A stretch of DNA of 15,646 bases from an uncultured Clostridia bacterium (GTDB lineage: Bacteria > Bacillota > Clostridia > Christensenellales > UBA1242). Below, piece after piece: positions 1-6,039 of the stretch. Every line of letters begins with the position of its first letter. The stretch's first letter is position 1. The stretch lies in NCBI GenBank assembly GCA_947628195.1, contig CANQZB010000007.1, positions 1 to 15,646 of the forward strand, read 5' to 3'. The position numbers were made by a program, and so were the translations under genes. A model generated the notes under the pieces. It was not told the DNA's origin. It saw only the letters and a list, made by a program, of their open reading frames with translations, and made no database searches.

Positions 1-1
1 C

Positions 2-319
2 AATATTAACAAATATTGGGTTAAAGAGTCCGCCTTGGCAGATGCGGAAAAACTAAAAACCCTAACTGCAAACACCTTGCAAATGATATTTGTTGCAAAC
101 ACCCTTTTGCACCCAGTTGCACCAAGCGGAACAGAGCATGTGGCAGAATATATTGGGCTAGATGACCGTTGTTTTAGTTGGGATTATATTTTTAACAAAT
201 TTTATTCCTTATTAAAACCCGAGCGCGCAGGCAAGCTAACCACTTTAAAGGAAAAGGAAGATTTCTTCCGCCGTAGCGACTACCAGCTTAACGAAATGTT
301 AAAACAAAAGCAAAATTAG
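2..319 (+). CDS. metG: MetRS-like class I aminoacyl-tRNA synthetase, C-terminal fragment
   Basis: This is the 3' end of a gene that enters from outside the window; the frame is open from base 2 and ends at TAG 317-319, leaving about 105 codons. The sequence is helical and resembles the anticodon-binding domain of class I synthetases of the MetRS group: an Asn-Lys-Tyr-Trp segment at the edge, then a helix with ANTLLHPVAPSGTEHVAEYI, the usual 'll-P-aP-t-e-i-y-lg' signature, followed by a Phe-Ser-Trp segment and a Lys-rich tail ending FFRRSDYQL. The protein would charge tRNA (probably tRNA-Met) in the cytoplasm. No fused tRNA-binding OB domain follows. A TTG at 35 could be mistaken for a start, but the upstream codons continue the same helix, so I treat the gene as truncated by the window. 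The catalytic domain is not visible, so the amino acid specificity is inferred from similarity only. Confidence 0.65.
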   Translation, partial: NINKYWVKESALADAEKLKTLTANTLQMIFVANTLLHPVAPSGTEHVAEYIGLDDRCFSWDYIFNKFYSLLKPERAGKLTTLKEKEDFFRRSDYQLNEMLKQKQN

Positions 320-372
320 GCTTTAAATTTTGGCATGGGTTAAATTTTGTTTTATTTATGTTTAAATTATGA

Positions 373-378
373 TATAAT
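373..378 (+). promoter_or_regulatory. candidate -10 box of lepB, very close to the start codon
   Basis: A perfect TATAAT lies 7 nt upstream of the lepB ATG at 386. Transcription starting 6-8 nt after this box would begin at or next to the ATG. No convincing -35 hexamer is seen (TTGTTT at 347-352 is 20 nt away) and there is no Shine-Dalgarno sequence between the box and the ATG. In AT-rich DNA a chance match is possible. Confidence 0.4.
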
Positions 379-385
379 CTAACTA

Positions 386-1105
386 ATGGAATTAAGGTTT
401 AGGCGAATTTTACAAAATATTTTAACCGGCATATTGGTGCTTTTAACTTTGGCACTTGCCTTTTTTTCGCTTATAACCATAAGTTTTAATTTTACGCACA
501 TAAAAACCAACGTTTATGAATTTTCCATGTATCCAACCCTAAATTATGGCGTGGCATCTTCCGCCGATAAAGGGGACACAGTTTACATTAATAAATATCA
601 CAACATAAGCAGGGGGGACATTGTCGTCGCGCAAACAAGTTGGCACAGCAAGCCCGTTATAAAGCGTTTAGTGGCGTTGCCTGGGGATAGTTTGCGCATT
701 GAGCCGGCCGAAGGGGGTTACAATTTAATTGTTAATGAAAAGGTGCTGTATTTTAAGCCACAGTTTACCGATTATCCCGATGATTACGGCCCTGGCACGG
801 TGCATGGGGATAACTCTGCAAAATATCAGGAATATTTAAATTTTATTGCCAGTGAAGAGAACGCCGAAAATGTTAAAGGGAACAATATTGTTCTGCACGA
901 AGATGAATATTTTTTAATGGGGGATAACTGGTCCGCCAGCAAGGATTCCTTAACTAAAAACCTTATTGCTACAGACGGCAAGCAATTCAATTTTGCAGTT
1001 AACAGGCAAAGCATTATGGGCAAAGTTGATGTAATTGTTCATGTTAACGAAAACAAACTTAATGCCATAATTTTGGCACTTTTAAAAGGAGTGTTTGGGG
1101 TTTAG
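386..1105 (+). CDS. lepB: signal peptidase I
   Basis: Membrane-anchored serine protease (S26 family) that cleaves signal peptides of Sec- and Tat-exported preproteins on the outer face of the cytoplasmic membrane. One N-terminal membrane anchor (about residues 13-34) is followed by box B with the catalytic serine (FSMYPTL, Ser47), box D with the general-base lysine (IKRLVALPGD, Lys93) and box E (MGDNWSASKDS, residues 178-188). All catalytic landmarks are intact and in the right order. At 239 residues it is a little longer than compact Gram-positive enzymes because of an acidic/polar insert around residues 125-170. ATG 386 is the first start after an in-frame TAA at 380-382; it has no Shine-Dalgarno and sits 7 nt after a TATAAT, so translation may be leaderless. 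It is followed by its own terminator and then by dacA. Confidence 0.9.
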   Translation: MELRFRRILQNILTGILVLLTLALAFFSLITISFNFTHIKTNVYEFSMYPTLNYGVASSADKGDTVYINKYHNISRGDIVVAQTSWHSKPVIKRLVALPGDSLRIEPAEGGYNLIVNEKVLYFKPQFTDYPDDYGPGTVHGDNSAKYQEYLNFIASEENAENVKGNNIVLHEDEYFLMGDNWSASKDSLTKNLIATDGKQFNFAVNRQSIMGKVDVIVHVNENKLNAIILALLKGVFGV

Positions 1106-1127
1106 TTCCAAACATTTTTGTTTTTTT
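1092..1127 (+). terminator. terminator overlapping the lepB stop codon
   Basis: Stem TGTTTGG (1092-1098) pairs with CCAAACA (1108-1114) around a 9-nt loop that contains the lepB TAG. It is followed by TTTTTGTTTTTTT. This is a typical intrinsic terminator shape, although the stem is only 7 bp. Confidence 0.6.
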
Positions 1128-1171
1128 ACATAAAAACTTTTGTTTTGCAAAAAATAGGTTAAGGAGTTTTT

Positions 1172-2314
1172 ATGAAAAGAAAATTAATTTTAGTTTTTTC
1201 AATATTTTCTATATTTATGCTTATGTTTAGTTTGCTTCCAAGGCCAATAAACGCTTTGGCAGTGAGCGAAATTAACTACAAAAGCAGTATTTTAATAGAG
1301 AGGCAATCTGGCAAAGTTTTGAGTGAAAACAACGCGCACGAACATCTGCCCATTGCCAGCGTTACCAAGCTTATGACAATTTTGCTTACGCTTGAAAAAA
1401 TTTCTGCGGGCGAAATTAGTTTAACTGACAAAGTTACAGTTTCTGCCAACGCAAGCGGAATGGGCGGAAGCCAAATTTTCCTTGATGCGAATTGCGATTA
1501 CGTGCTTGGCGATTTGTTAAAATCTGTAATTGTTGCCAGCGCAAACGATAGTAGTGTGGCTCTTGCAGAACACATTGCCGGCAGTGAAAACAATTTTGTG
1601 CGCCTTATGAACGAGCGCGCCAGCGAACTGAATTTGGCCGACACCAACTATGCAAACTGCACCGGGCTACCAACACCTGACGGATATTCTTCCGCTTACG
1701 ACCAAGCAATTATTTTAAACAAGGTGCTGGACTATGATGTTTATCACAACTATTCGTCAATTTGGCTGGAAGATTTTATTCACCCTAGTGGCAGAACAAC
1801 CCAAATGACAAACACAAACAAACTTTCCCGTTTTTATGAAGGGTGCATCGGTGGCAAAACGGGCAGCACCAATCAGGCAAAATATTGTTTGGCAGTGGGC
1901 GCAAAGCGCAATAATATGGAGTTAATTTCTGTTGTGCTTGGGGCGGATAACAGCCAAAACCGTTTTAAACTTGCCAGCGATTTGTTAAATTATGGGTTTG
2001 AAAATTTTACCGCAAAAACCTTATTTAGCGATGCGGATTTGCAAAACAAAACAATAAAAATTAAGGGTATGGATAGGCAAACTCATTTAAAAGCCGAACG
2101 CGAATTTACGTTTGTAACAAAGTTGGGGGAAGATGTTAATTTTACGCTAAATTATAATCTGCCAAGCATGTTAAATTCAGTTAAAGCCGATGATGTTGTT
2201 GGCAATGTGGAAATTATTGTTGACGGCGTTGTTGTGGATACAATCAATTTGCTTTCAACCGAAACGCACAACGAAGCATCCGTTTGGGATTATATTAAAG
2301 AAATTGTTAAATAA
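1172..2314 (+). CDS. dacF: D-alanyl-D-alanine carboxypeptidase (penicillin-binding protein, S11 family)
   Basis: Secreted, probably membrane-tethered enzyme that removes the terminal D-Ala from peptidoglycan stem peptides. The N-terminus is a signal peptide (Lys-rich start, hydrophobic residues 5-22, likely cleavage near residues 28-30, NALA). The three penicillin-binding motifs are intact: SVTK (Ser63 and Lys66), SAN (residues 123-125, in VASANDSSVALAEH) and KTG (residues 229-231, in GGKTGSTNQAKY). The S11 catalytic domain ends near residue 270, followed by a beta-rich C-terminal domain like that of PBP5 and a short hydrophilic tail. The ATG follows a good Shine-Dalgarno (AAGGAG near 1160). 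The SAN triad (rather than SGN) and the length of 380 residues fit the Firmicute DacF/DacA/DacB group; which paralogue it is cannot be decided here, so the symbol is approximate. Confidence 0.88.
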   Translation: MKRKLILVFSIFSIFMLMFSLLPRPINALAVSEINYKSSILIERQSGKVLSENNAHEHLPIASVTKLMTILLTLEKISAGEISLTDKVTVSANASGMGGSQIFLDANCDYVLGDLLKSVIVASANDSSVALAEHIAGSENNFVRLMNERASELNLADTNYANCTGLPTPDGYSSAYDQAIILNKVLDYDVYHNYSSIWLEDFIHPSGRTTQMTNTNKLSRFYEGCIGGKTGSTNQAKYCLAVGAKRNNMELISVVLGADNSQNRFKLASDLLNYGFENFTAKTLFSDADLQNKTIKIKGMDRQTHLKAEREFTFVTKLGEDVNFTLNYNLPSMLNSVKADDVVGNVEIIVDGVVVDTINLLSTETHNEASVWDYIKEIVK

Positions 2315-2336
2315 AAAAGGGCTAACTGCCCTTTTT
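2314..2336. terminator. bidirectional terminator between dacF and ygjV
   Basis: AAAAAGGGC-TAACT-GCCCTTTTT is a symmetrical hairpin: GGGC 2319-2322 pairs with GCCC 2328-2331, extended by A:T pairs on both sides. It gives a U-run on either strand, so it can end both convergent genes. It overlaps the last base of dacF (+) and the TAA of the ygjV-like gene (-, 2335-2337). Confidence 0.75.
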
Positions 2337-2871
2337 ATTTGTTATATTCTTTTTTGGTTTTAACCTTATTTACTATCGCTTTAACAAACCCCGCCAAAGC
2401 AATTACAACGGCAATAAGTTCAGTTATTGCGCCCACCTTAGCCCCGGCAAAGAACATATATGCCGAACTACAAATTGCGTTAAACAAGGTTGAAAATTTA
2501 ATAAACATCAAATTAGAAATAATTAAACTTAACACATAAGTTACGCTTCCCAGTGGAGGGAAGATTGAAAACCATCCGCCCCAGTTATTAACCGTGCCAA
2601 CAATGCCAACGGCCAACAAAATAACGCCAAATATATTTTTAGTTTTTTGTGTGCCATTAAATTTTTCTATTATGTAAAAAATAACAACGCGCAAAGTGTC
2701 CATAACCGACATTATTCCGCCCGAAATTGCGCCCATTAAAAAACAATAGGTGGCATAGGTTCCCGAACCTGCAATTTGAATTACAAACAGCAGTTTTTTG
2801 TTTTTGGCAAACGCACTTGCACCATAAAGCACGGAAGATATTACAATAATTACCTGCGCAAAAATGTACAT
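2335..2871 (-). CDS. YgjV-family membrane protein
   Basis: Integral membrane protein of about 178 residues with five to six hydrophobic helices and short loops. The pattern resembles the bacterial inner-membrane YgjV family: an early helix with a Tyr-Gly-Ala motif (SSVLYGASAFAKNKK), a Gly-rich second pair of helices (AGSGTYATYCFLMGAISGG) and the loop NNWGGWFSIFPPLGSVTY before later helices. The function of this family is not established. The start is chosen at ATG 2871: the in-frame TTG at 2877 lies almost against a possible -10 box (TAAAAT, 2884-2879 on this strand) and has no better signals. Neither start has a Shine-Dalgarno. The gene is monocistronic and convergent with dacF, sharing a terminator with it. 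The family assignment is moderately secure. Confidence 0.7.
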   Translation of the reverse strand: MYIFAQVIIVISSVLYGASAFAKNKKLLFVIQIAGSGTYATYCFLMGAISGGIMSVMDTLRVVIFYIIEKFNGTQKTKNIFGVILLAVGIVGTVNNWGGWFSIFPPLGSVTYVLSLIISNLMFIKFSTLFNAICSSAYMFFAGAKVGAITELIAVVIALAGFVKAIVNKVKTKKEYNK

Positions 2872-2995
2872 AATCAATATTTTACATAAAAATTTTTATT
2901 TTCCAAACAAATTTTTAAGTTTTAACTCAAATTGCGCCTTTATGGGCTTTTTTACCGCAATTTTAATGTTTTTTAATTTAATTTCTATTTTCCTC

Positions 2996-3024
2996 TTGCT
3001 TTTTAATTTTTTTTATGCTATTAT
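2996..3024 (+). promoter_or_regulatory. rpsF-ssb-rpsR promoter
   Basis: TTGCTT (2996-3001), a 17-nt spacer and TATTAT (3019-3024), with the extended -10 dinucleotide TG at 3016-3017. Predicted start is near 3031, giving a leader of about 118 nt before rpsF. The housekeeping-type layout is convincing although the -35 box is imperfect. Confidence 0.6.
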
Positions 3025-3107
3025 ATATTCGCTTTATATATAACTTTTGTTTTTTATTAACAAATTTAAAGCAAGCACATTTAATAAGTCGAATAAAAAA
3101 ATGTGTT

Positions 3108-3143
3108 CCTTACCTGTTTTCAGGTCAATAGTCCATAAGGAGG
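3108..3143 (+). ncRNA. candidate S6:S18 ribosomal-protein leader (autoregulatory hairpin)
   Basis: Just upstream of rpsF, CCTTA (3108-3112) pairs with TAAGG (3136-3140), and directly inside it CCTG (3113-3116) pairs with CAGG (3121-3124) around a TTTT loop. This leaves an 11-nt bulge on the 3' side (3125-3135) that ends in GTCCA. Bacterial rpsF leaders are known to carry an S6:S18-binding hairpin with a conserved CC-containing bulge that mimics the 16S rRNA site. The position, the two stacked stems and the one-sided bulge match that design. The lower stem contains AAGG of the AAGGAGG Shine-Dalgarno (3137-3143), so binding by S6:S18 would reduce translation of rpsF. The third bulge base here is A, not the G I remember from the consensus. 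Confidence 0.65.
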
Positions 3144-3148
3144 TTTAA

Positions 3149-3427
3149 ATGAAATACGAATTGATGTACATCATCCCAAGCGCTTCCAGCGATGAGGAAA
3201 AGGAAAGCCTTATTGCCCAAGTTAATGGCATGATTGAAAAAGATGGTGGCACAATTGAATCTGTTGAGCGTGTTGGTAACAAAAAACTTGCTTACGCCAT
3301 TAACAAAAAACGTGAAGGTTTTTATGTTTTAGTTAACTTTTCTGCAGATGCAAAACTGCCAAACAAGTTGGGCAAATTGCTTGCCATAACAAACAACATT
3401 ATGCGTTACATTATTATTGCAAAATAA
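3149..3427 (+). CDS. rpsF: 30S ribosomal protein S6
   Basis: Component of the 30S platform that binds 16S rRNA as a heterodimer with S18, which is encoded two genes downstream. The 92-residue protein has the usual length and the ferredoxin-like fold pattern: the first strand MKYELMYII, the 'GGTIESVERVGNKKLAY' segment with Gly and the Lys-Lys-Leu-Ala-Tyr core (about residues 34-50), the strand REGFYVLVNFSA and the last helix/strand ITNNIMRYIIIAK. Start ATG has a perfect AAGGAGG 5 nt upstream, partly enclosed in the leader hairpin. First gene of the rpsF-ssb-rpsR operon; 26 nt separate it from ssb. Confidence 0.96.
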   Translation: MKYELMYIIPSASSDEEKESLIAQVNGMIEKDGGTIESVERVGNKKLAYAINKKREGFYVLVNFSADAKLPNKLGKLLAITNNIMRYIIIAK

Positions 3428-3453
3428 TTTAAGTTAAGTAGGAGAAGTAATTT

Positions 3454-3888
3454 ATGAACAAAGTTTATTTAATTGGTAATTTAACTAGAGACCCTGAATT
3501 AAGCACCACAAACAGCGGTGTTAGCGTGTGCAGATTTTCGGTTGCTGTTAGCAGAAGATTTGCCAATGCGGATGGCACTAGGGAAACCGATTTCTTTAAT
3601 GTAACCGCTTGGAGAAACACTGCCGACATCTGTTCAAGGTTTTTAAAAAAGGGCAGTAAAGTTGCAGTAAATGGCTCTATTCAAACACGTAATTTTGAAC
3701 GTCAAGATGGAACAAAGGGCTTTGCTGTTGACATTATTGCTGACGAAGTAGAATTTTTAACAAGAAGTGAATCTAATGGCGAAAGTGGCGAAGGCAATTC
3801 CGCCGGCGGTATGAGCACTTCTGGCAATGGCATGGGTTCTGCCCCTGTTGCAGATTTGCAACCGGTTGATGACAACCTGCCATTTTAA
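3454..3888 (+). CDS. ssb: single-stranded DNA-binding protein
   Basis: Binds and protects single-stranded DNA during replication and repair and recruits partner proteins through its acidic C-terminus. An OB-fold occupies about residues 1-108 (MNKVYLIGNLTRDPEL start, VCRFSVAVSRRF, the DFFNVTAWRNTADICSRFLKKGSKV core). A Gly/Ser/Asn-rich flexible linker (about residues 110-130) follows, and the tail DDNLPF is the conserved SSB interaction tip. Length of 144 residues is normal for the essential SsbA type. A Shine-Dalgarno (TAGGAG) precedes the ATG. Its place between rpsF and rpsR is the standard Firmicute arrangement and indicates the housekeeping SSB rather than a mobile-element paralogue. Confidence 0.96.
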   Translation: MNKVYLIGNLTRDPELSTTNSGVSVCRFSVAVSRRFANADGTRETDFFNVTAWRNTADICSRFLKKGSKVAVNGSIQTRNFERQDGTKGFAVDIIADEVEFLTRSESNGESGEGNSAGGMSTSGNGMGSAPVADLQPVDDNLPF

Positions 3889-3895
3889 TTAAATC

Positions 3896-3909
3896 AGTGC
3901 TTTGGCACT
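3896..3909 (+). other. small hairpin between ssb and rpsR
   Basis: AGTGC-TTTG-GCACT is a perfect 5-bp stem with a 4-nt loop in the 36-nt ssb-rpsR gap. It sits just before the rpsR Shine-Dalgarno (AAAAGGAG, about 3911-3918). There is no U-run, so it is not a terminator. It could mark an RNA processing site or tune rpsR translation, or be neutral. Confidence 0.4.
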
Positions 3910-3924
3910 TAAAAGGAGAAGATA

Positions 3925-4224
3925 ATGGACGAAGTTAAAGAAACTAAAACTGAAGTTAGAACAGAAGAAGTTGTTAAACCTGTTGAAAAACGCAAGTTTG
4001 TTAAACATAAACAACAAAGCAAGAAAAAGGTTTGCATTTTCTGTTTAGATAAAAATGCAGTTATTGATTATAAAGATGCCAACAGGCTTAAAAAGTTTAT
4101 TGCAGAAGGCGGAAAGATTTTACCATCCCGCCAAACAGGAACTTGTGCACGTCATCAACGTGAACTAACCACAGCAATTAAACGCGCTAGAAATATGGCA
4201 TTGTTACCATTTATGGGTGAATAG
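3925..4224 (+). CDS. rpsR: 30S ribosomal protein S18
   Basis: Small-subunit protein that pairs with S6 on the 16S rRNA platform. The S18 core is clear: KKVCIFCLDKNAVIDYKDANRL, then LKKFIAEGGKILPSRQTG and the C-terminal CARHQRELTTAIKRARNMALLPF. It retains four potential zinc ligands (Cys-x-x-Cys at about residues 38 and 41, and Cys-x-x-His at about 74 and 77), the zinc-binding form of S18. The N-terminus carries a charged Glu/Lys extension of about 30 residues, and the total of 99 residues is slightly above the typical 75-85. Last gene of its operon; a terminator begins at its stop codon. Confidence 0.95.
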   Translation: MDEVKETKTEVRTEEVVKPVEKRKFVKHKQQSKKKVCIFCLDKNAVIDYKDANRLKKFIAEGGKILPSRQTGTCARHQRELTTAIKRARNMALLPFMGE

Positions 4225-4245
4225 GCGAGCAAATCGCCTTTTTTT
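4224..4245 (+). terminator. rpsR operon terminator
   Basis: GGCGA (4224-4228)-GCAAA-TCGCC (4234-4238) is followed by seven T residues (4239-4245). The hairpin begins with the last base of the rpsR TAG. Part of the U-run side belongs to the 56-bp direct repeat that starts at 4230. Confidence 0.8.
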
Positions 4246-4285
4246 ATCGTTTTGCTAGGCGCAAAACTTCTTTTATAGGCGTTTG
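4230..4285 (+). repeat. 56-bp direct repeat, copy 1
   Basis: Identical to 4361-4416 over 56 bp, with the flanking base differing on each side. It contains the hairpin GTTTTGC-TAGGC-GCAAAAC (4249-4267), a motif AGGCG that recurs as AGGCGTTTG, and the 3' half of the rpsR terminator. A related segment lies inverted at 14702-14727. Confidence 0.9.
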
Positions 4286-4294
4286 CTCGCCTTA

Positions 4295-4334
4295 TATGAG
4301 GGACAACCACTTGCGTGTTTTTCCCTCATTACTC
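4295..4334 (+). repeat. TGAGGGA palindromic element, short form, copy 1
   Basis: An imperfect hairpin with arms TGAGGGA / TCCCTCA (4297-4303 and 4321-4327) and an inner stem CAC-TTGC-GTG. The same 40-bp unit occurs inverted at 15134-15173, with base differences in the loop and inner stem. Its two ends frame a 144-bp element at 14551-14694. Homology to the last also extends left to about 4283 (TTGCTCG). Confidence 0.85.
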
Positions 4335-4360
4335 CTTTTCCAATTAGGAGTTTATATTTA

Positions 4361-4416
4361 CAAATCGCCTTTTTTTATCGTTTTGCTAGGCGCAAAACTT
4401 CTTTTATAGGCGTTTG
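4361..4416 (+). repeat. 56-bp direct repeat, copy 2
   Basis: Exact copy of 4230-4285, offset by 131 bp, including the hairpin GTTTTGC-TAGGC-GCAAAAC (4380-4398). Copy 2 lacks the left arm of the rpsR terminator, so here the TCGCC plus T-run cannot fold as a terminator. Confidence 0.9.
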
Positions 4417-4489
4417 AAATTTATATAAAAATTTAAAATTTATATAAAAAGTCAACAAAATTTTTAAAAAACTGCAAAAAATTGTAAAT

Positions 4490-4535
4490 TTGTCGAATTT
4501 TGTTTGCTTTATAATTCTAAATCTAATAATATAAT
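4490..4535 (+). promoter_or_regulatory. promoter candidates for the four-helix membrane protein gene
   Basis: Two perfect TATAAT boxes occur, at 4510-4515 and 4530-4535. TTGCTT at 4504-4509 could be a -35 box for the second but the spacer is 20 nt; TTGTCG at 4490-4495 is too close to the first (14 nt). A promoter in this stretch is likely, but which box is used cannot be decided. Confidence 0.4.
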
Positions 4536-4565
4536 AATATCATTTAATAAAGGGAGGAAGTTTAA

Positions 4566-5039
4566 ATGAAAAAGAAAGGCTTTGGTTTAGTTGCTGTTTG
4601 CATTTCTGTTGTTGCTGCTGTTTTAAGCTTTGTTGCTCTTGCTTTTAACTGGTATGCACTTGTTATTTCTTCGGAAAGTCTACCAGCTACTAGAGCAGAT
4701 TGGGCACATTCACTTGAAAGTTCAGCAAGCCAATTTGGCGCGTGGAGAGCTTCTCGTGTTTTCATGATTATCACATTAGTGGTAGTAGCAATTGTTGCAG
4801 TTTTGTTAATTGTGGAATTATTCTATGAAAACAAACTTTTGGCTCAAATTGCTAAATGGGCATCTCTTGCATTGATTGTTCTTGTAGCAATTTTCTTGAT
4901 CCTTTTCGTTGTTGGCTGCGTAAACCTATCTGGATCTAGCATGCTTGTTATGCCACATGCCGGCCCAATTGCCTTAACAGCTTTTGCTGTTTTAACGGGC
5001 GTTTTCGGTATGCTTGCTAACAAAAAGAAAAAAGCTTAA
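4566..5039 (+). CDS. four-helix membrane protein of unknown function
   Basis: I do not recognise a family. The 157-residue protein has four hydrophobic segments: about residues 7-35, 64-86, 92-118 and 130-152. It starts MKKKGFGL and ends with a basic KKKK-Ala tail, so both ends are probably cytoplasmic. The extracytoplasmic loop between helices 1 and 2 (about residues 36-62) is polar and Ser/Ala-rich with three Trp residues around it. The claudin-like layout (short N-terminus, large first loop, four helices) is only a shape resemblance. Expression signals are strong: GGGAGG 8 nt upstream of the ATG and a 10-bp terminator just after the stop. It is monocistronic, with repeats on its left. An abundant envelope or stress membrane protein is possible, but that is speculation. 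Confidence 0.75.
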   Translation: MKKKGFGLVAVCISVVAAVLSFVALAFNWYALVISSESLPATRADWAHSLESSASQFGAWRASRVFMIITLVVVAIVAVLLIVELFYENKLLAQIAKWASLALIVLVAIFLILFVVGCVNLSGSSMLVMPHAGPIALTAFAVLTGVFGMLANKKKKA

Positions 5040-5050
5040 GTTTAAACGCT

Positions 5051-5079
5051 AAAACGGGTTTTAATTAACCCGTTTTTTT
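5051..5079 (+). terminator. terminator after the four-helix membrane protein gene
   Basis: AAAACGGGTT (5051-5060)-TTAATT-AACCCGTTTT (5067-5076) is a perfect 10-bp stem running directly into further T residues. Strong intrinsic terminator. Confidence 0.85.
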
Positions 5080-5140
5080 ATGCATTATTGCTAAATTTTT
5101 TATTAATTTTAGGTGGGTGTTTACAACTTGTTAAAAGAGG

Positions 5141-5169
5141 TTGACAGAATATTTATTTTATGTTAAAAT
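5141..5169 (+). promoter_or_regulatory. promoter of the sugar nucleotidylyltransferase gene
   Basis: Consensus TTGACA (5141-5146), exact 17-nt spacer, TAAAAT (5164-5169) and an extended -10 TG at 5161-5162. Predicted start near 5176. The -35, spacing and -10 are the same as those of the promoter at 7130-7158. Confidence 0.8.
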
Positions 5170-5186
5170 TTTAATAGGAGTAAGAA

Positions 5187-6008
5187 ATGAAAGCTGTTAT
5201 TTTAGGCGCGGGTTACGCCACAAGGCTGAGAAGTGTTACAAACAATGGGGAGATTGCAAAACCTTTGCTGGAAATTAGTGCAGAGGGCAAAACTCAACCT
5301 ATTTTATATTTTTTGTTAGATAAACTTTTTAAAACCGATTATTTTGACGAAGTTATAATTATTACAAACAATAAATATTACAGTCAATTTTATTCTGCCG
5401 TGCAAGAATATGCAAACGCAGGAAAATCGAATTGTGAAATTAATGTGCTTAACGATGGCACAAATTCAAGTGAGGAAGCCAAGGGCGCGAACGGCGATTT
5501 GTTTATTGTTAACAACTACATTCCTAAAGATTACAACGATGACGTGCTGGTTGTTGCGGGCGATAATTATTTCGATTTTGACATTGCAGATTTAGTTGAA
5601 TTTTACTACGATATTTGCACCGAGAACAACTGCGATTGCAATGTTGTGGTTTCAAAAAAGTACCCAGAAAGTGAAAAAGAAAACATTGCAGACAAATTTG
5701 GCATTTTGGATTTGGACAAAACCTCCCGAGTTTACGCGCTTGATGAAAAACCGGGTGTTGAAAAAATAAAATCTACAAATGTTTGCCTGGCAACTTATGT
5801 GTTTAATAGGGCGGATTTCGATTTAATTTCACTTTATTTGGAAAGCGTTGCCGAAACGCAAAAACAGAAAGATAGTTTGGGCTATTTTATAAATTTCATT
5901 ATAAAAAACACGCTAACTTACACTTATCAGTTTAGGGGTAAGTTTATTGACATCGGCTCACCGGAAGATTATTATTCTCTCATTACCAAGTCAACCACAA
6001 CAGACTAA
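5187..6008 (+). CDS. sugar-1-phosphate nucleotidylyltransferase
   Basis: Activates a sugar phosphate (or similar phospho-compound) with an NTP to give an NDP-sugar and pyrophosphate. The Rossmann-like NTP-transferase fold is clear: MKAVILGAGYATRL with the nucleotide loop and Arg13, the substrate-binding AKPLLEI (Lys25), and VVAGDNYFDFD (Gly-Asp-Asn, residues 125-127) with the catalytic metal-binding Asp. The C-terminus has KFIDIGSPEDY, as in RmlA/GalU-like enzymes where the last motif closes the active site. 273 residues is the short form, with no hexapeptide acyltransferase domain. Shine-Dalgarno TAGGAG precedes the ATG. The gene has its own promoter and terminator. Sugar and nucleotide cannot be told from sequence; it belongs to the broad group annotated as glucose-1-phosphate thymidylyl/uridylyltransferase-like. 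It may feed the same surface polysaccharide as the operon at 7195 but is not part of it. Confidence 0.85.
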   Translation: MKAVILGAGYATRLRSVTNNGEIAKPLLEISAEGKTQPILYFLLDKLFKTDYFDEVIIITNNKYYSQFYSAVQEYANAGKSNCEINVLNDGTNSSEEAKGANGDLFIVNNYIPKDYNDDVLVVAGDNYFDFDIADLVEFYYDICTENNCDCNVVVSKKYPESEKENIADKFGILDLDKTSRVYALDEKPGVEKIKSTNVCLATYVFNRADFDLISLYLESVAETQKQKDSLGYFINFIIKNTLTYTYQFRGKFIDIGSPEDYYSLITKSTTTD

Positions 6009-6036
6009 AAAAACCAACCGCAACGGTTGATTTTTT
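6008..6036 (+). terminator. terminator of the nucleotidylyltransferase gene
   Basis: CAACCG (6015-6020)-CAA-CGGTTG (6024-6029) is followed by ATTTTTT (6030-6036), with an A-run on the left. A second hairpin, ATTCAGTT-TTTG-AACTGAAT (6038-6057) then TTT, follows immediately and may act as a backup. The second one overlaps the end of the GNAT remnant on the other strand. Confidence 0.8.
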
Positions 6037-6039
6037 CAT

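Larger units (their letters stand above)
4246..4565. other. non-coding spacer between rpsR and the four-helix membrane protein gene
   Basis: No convincing gene is present. The first two thirds are repeats: two exact 56-bp direct copies (4230-4285 and 4361-4416) flank a 40-bp palindromic element (4295-4334). Two near-identical segments of AAATTTATATAAAAA follow at about 4416-4450. The last part is very AT-rich and carries the promoter candidates and Shine-Dalgarno of the downstream gene. Confidence 0.7.

Noticed and set aside
2896..3012. Minus-strand lysine-rich frame ending KNLFGK before the ygjV-like gene
   Set aside because: It has no usable start codon after the upstream in-frame TAA and overlaps the rpsF promoter; probably A-rich chance sequence.
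4225..4440. Possible CRISPR array from the repeated 56-bp unit
   Set aside because: Only two copies, of unusual length, with a palindromic repeat element rather than spacers between them, and no cas genes.
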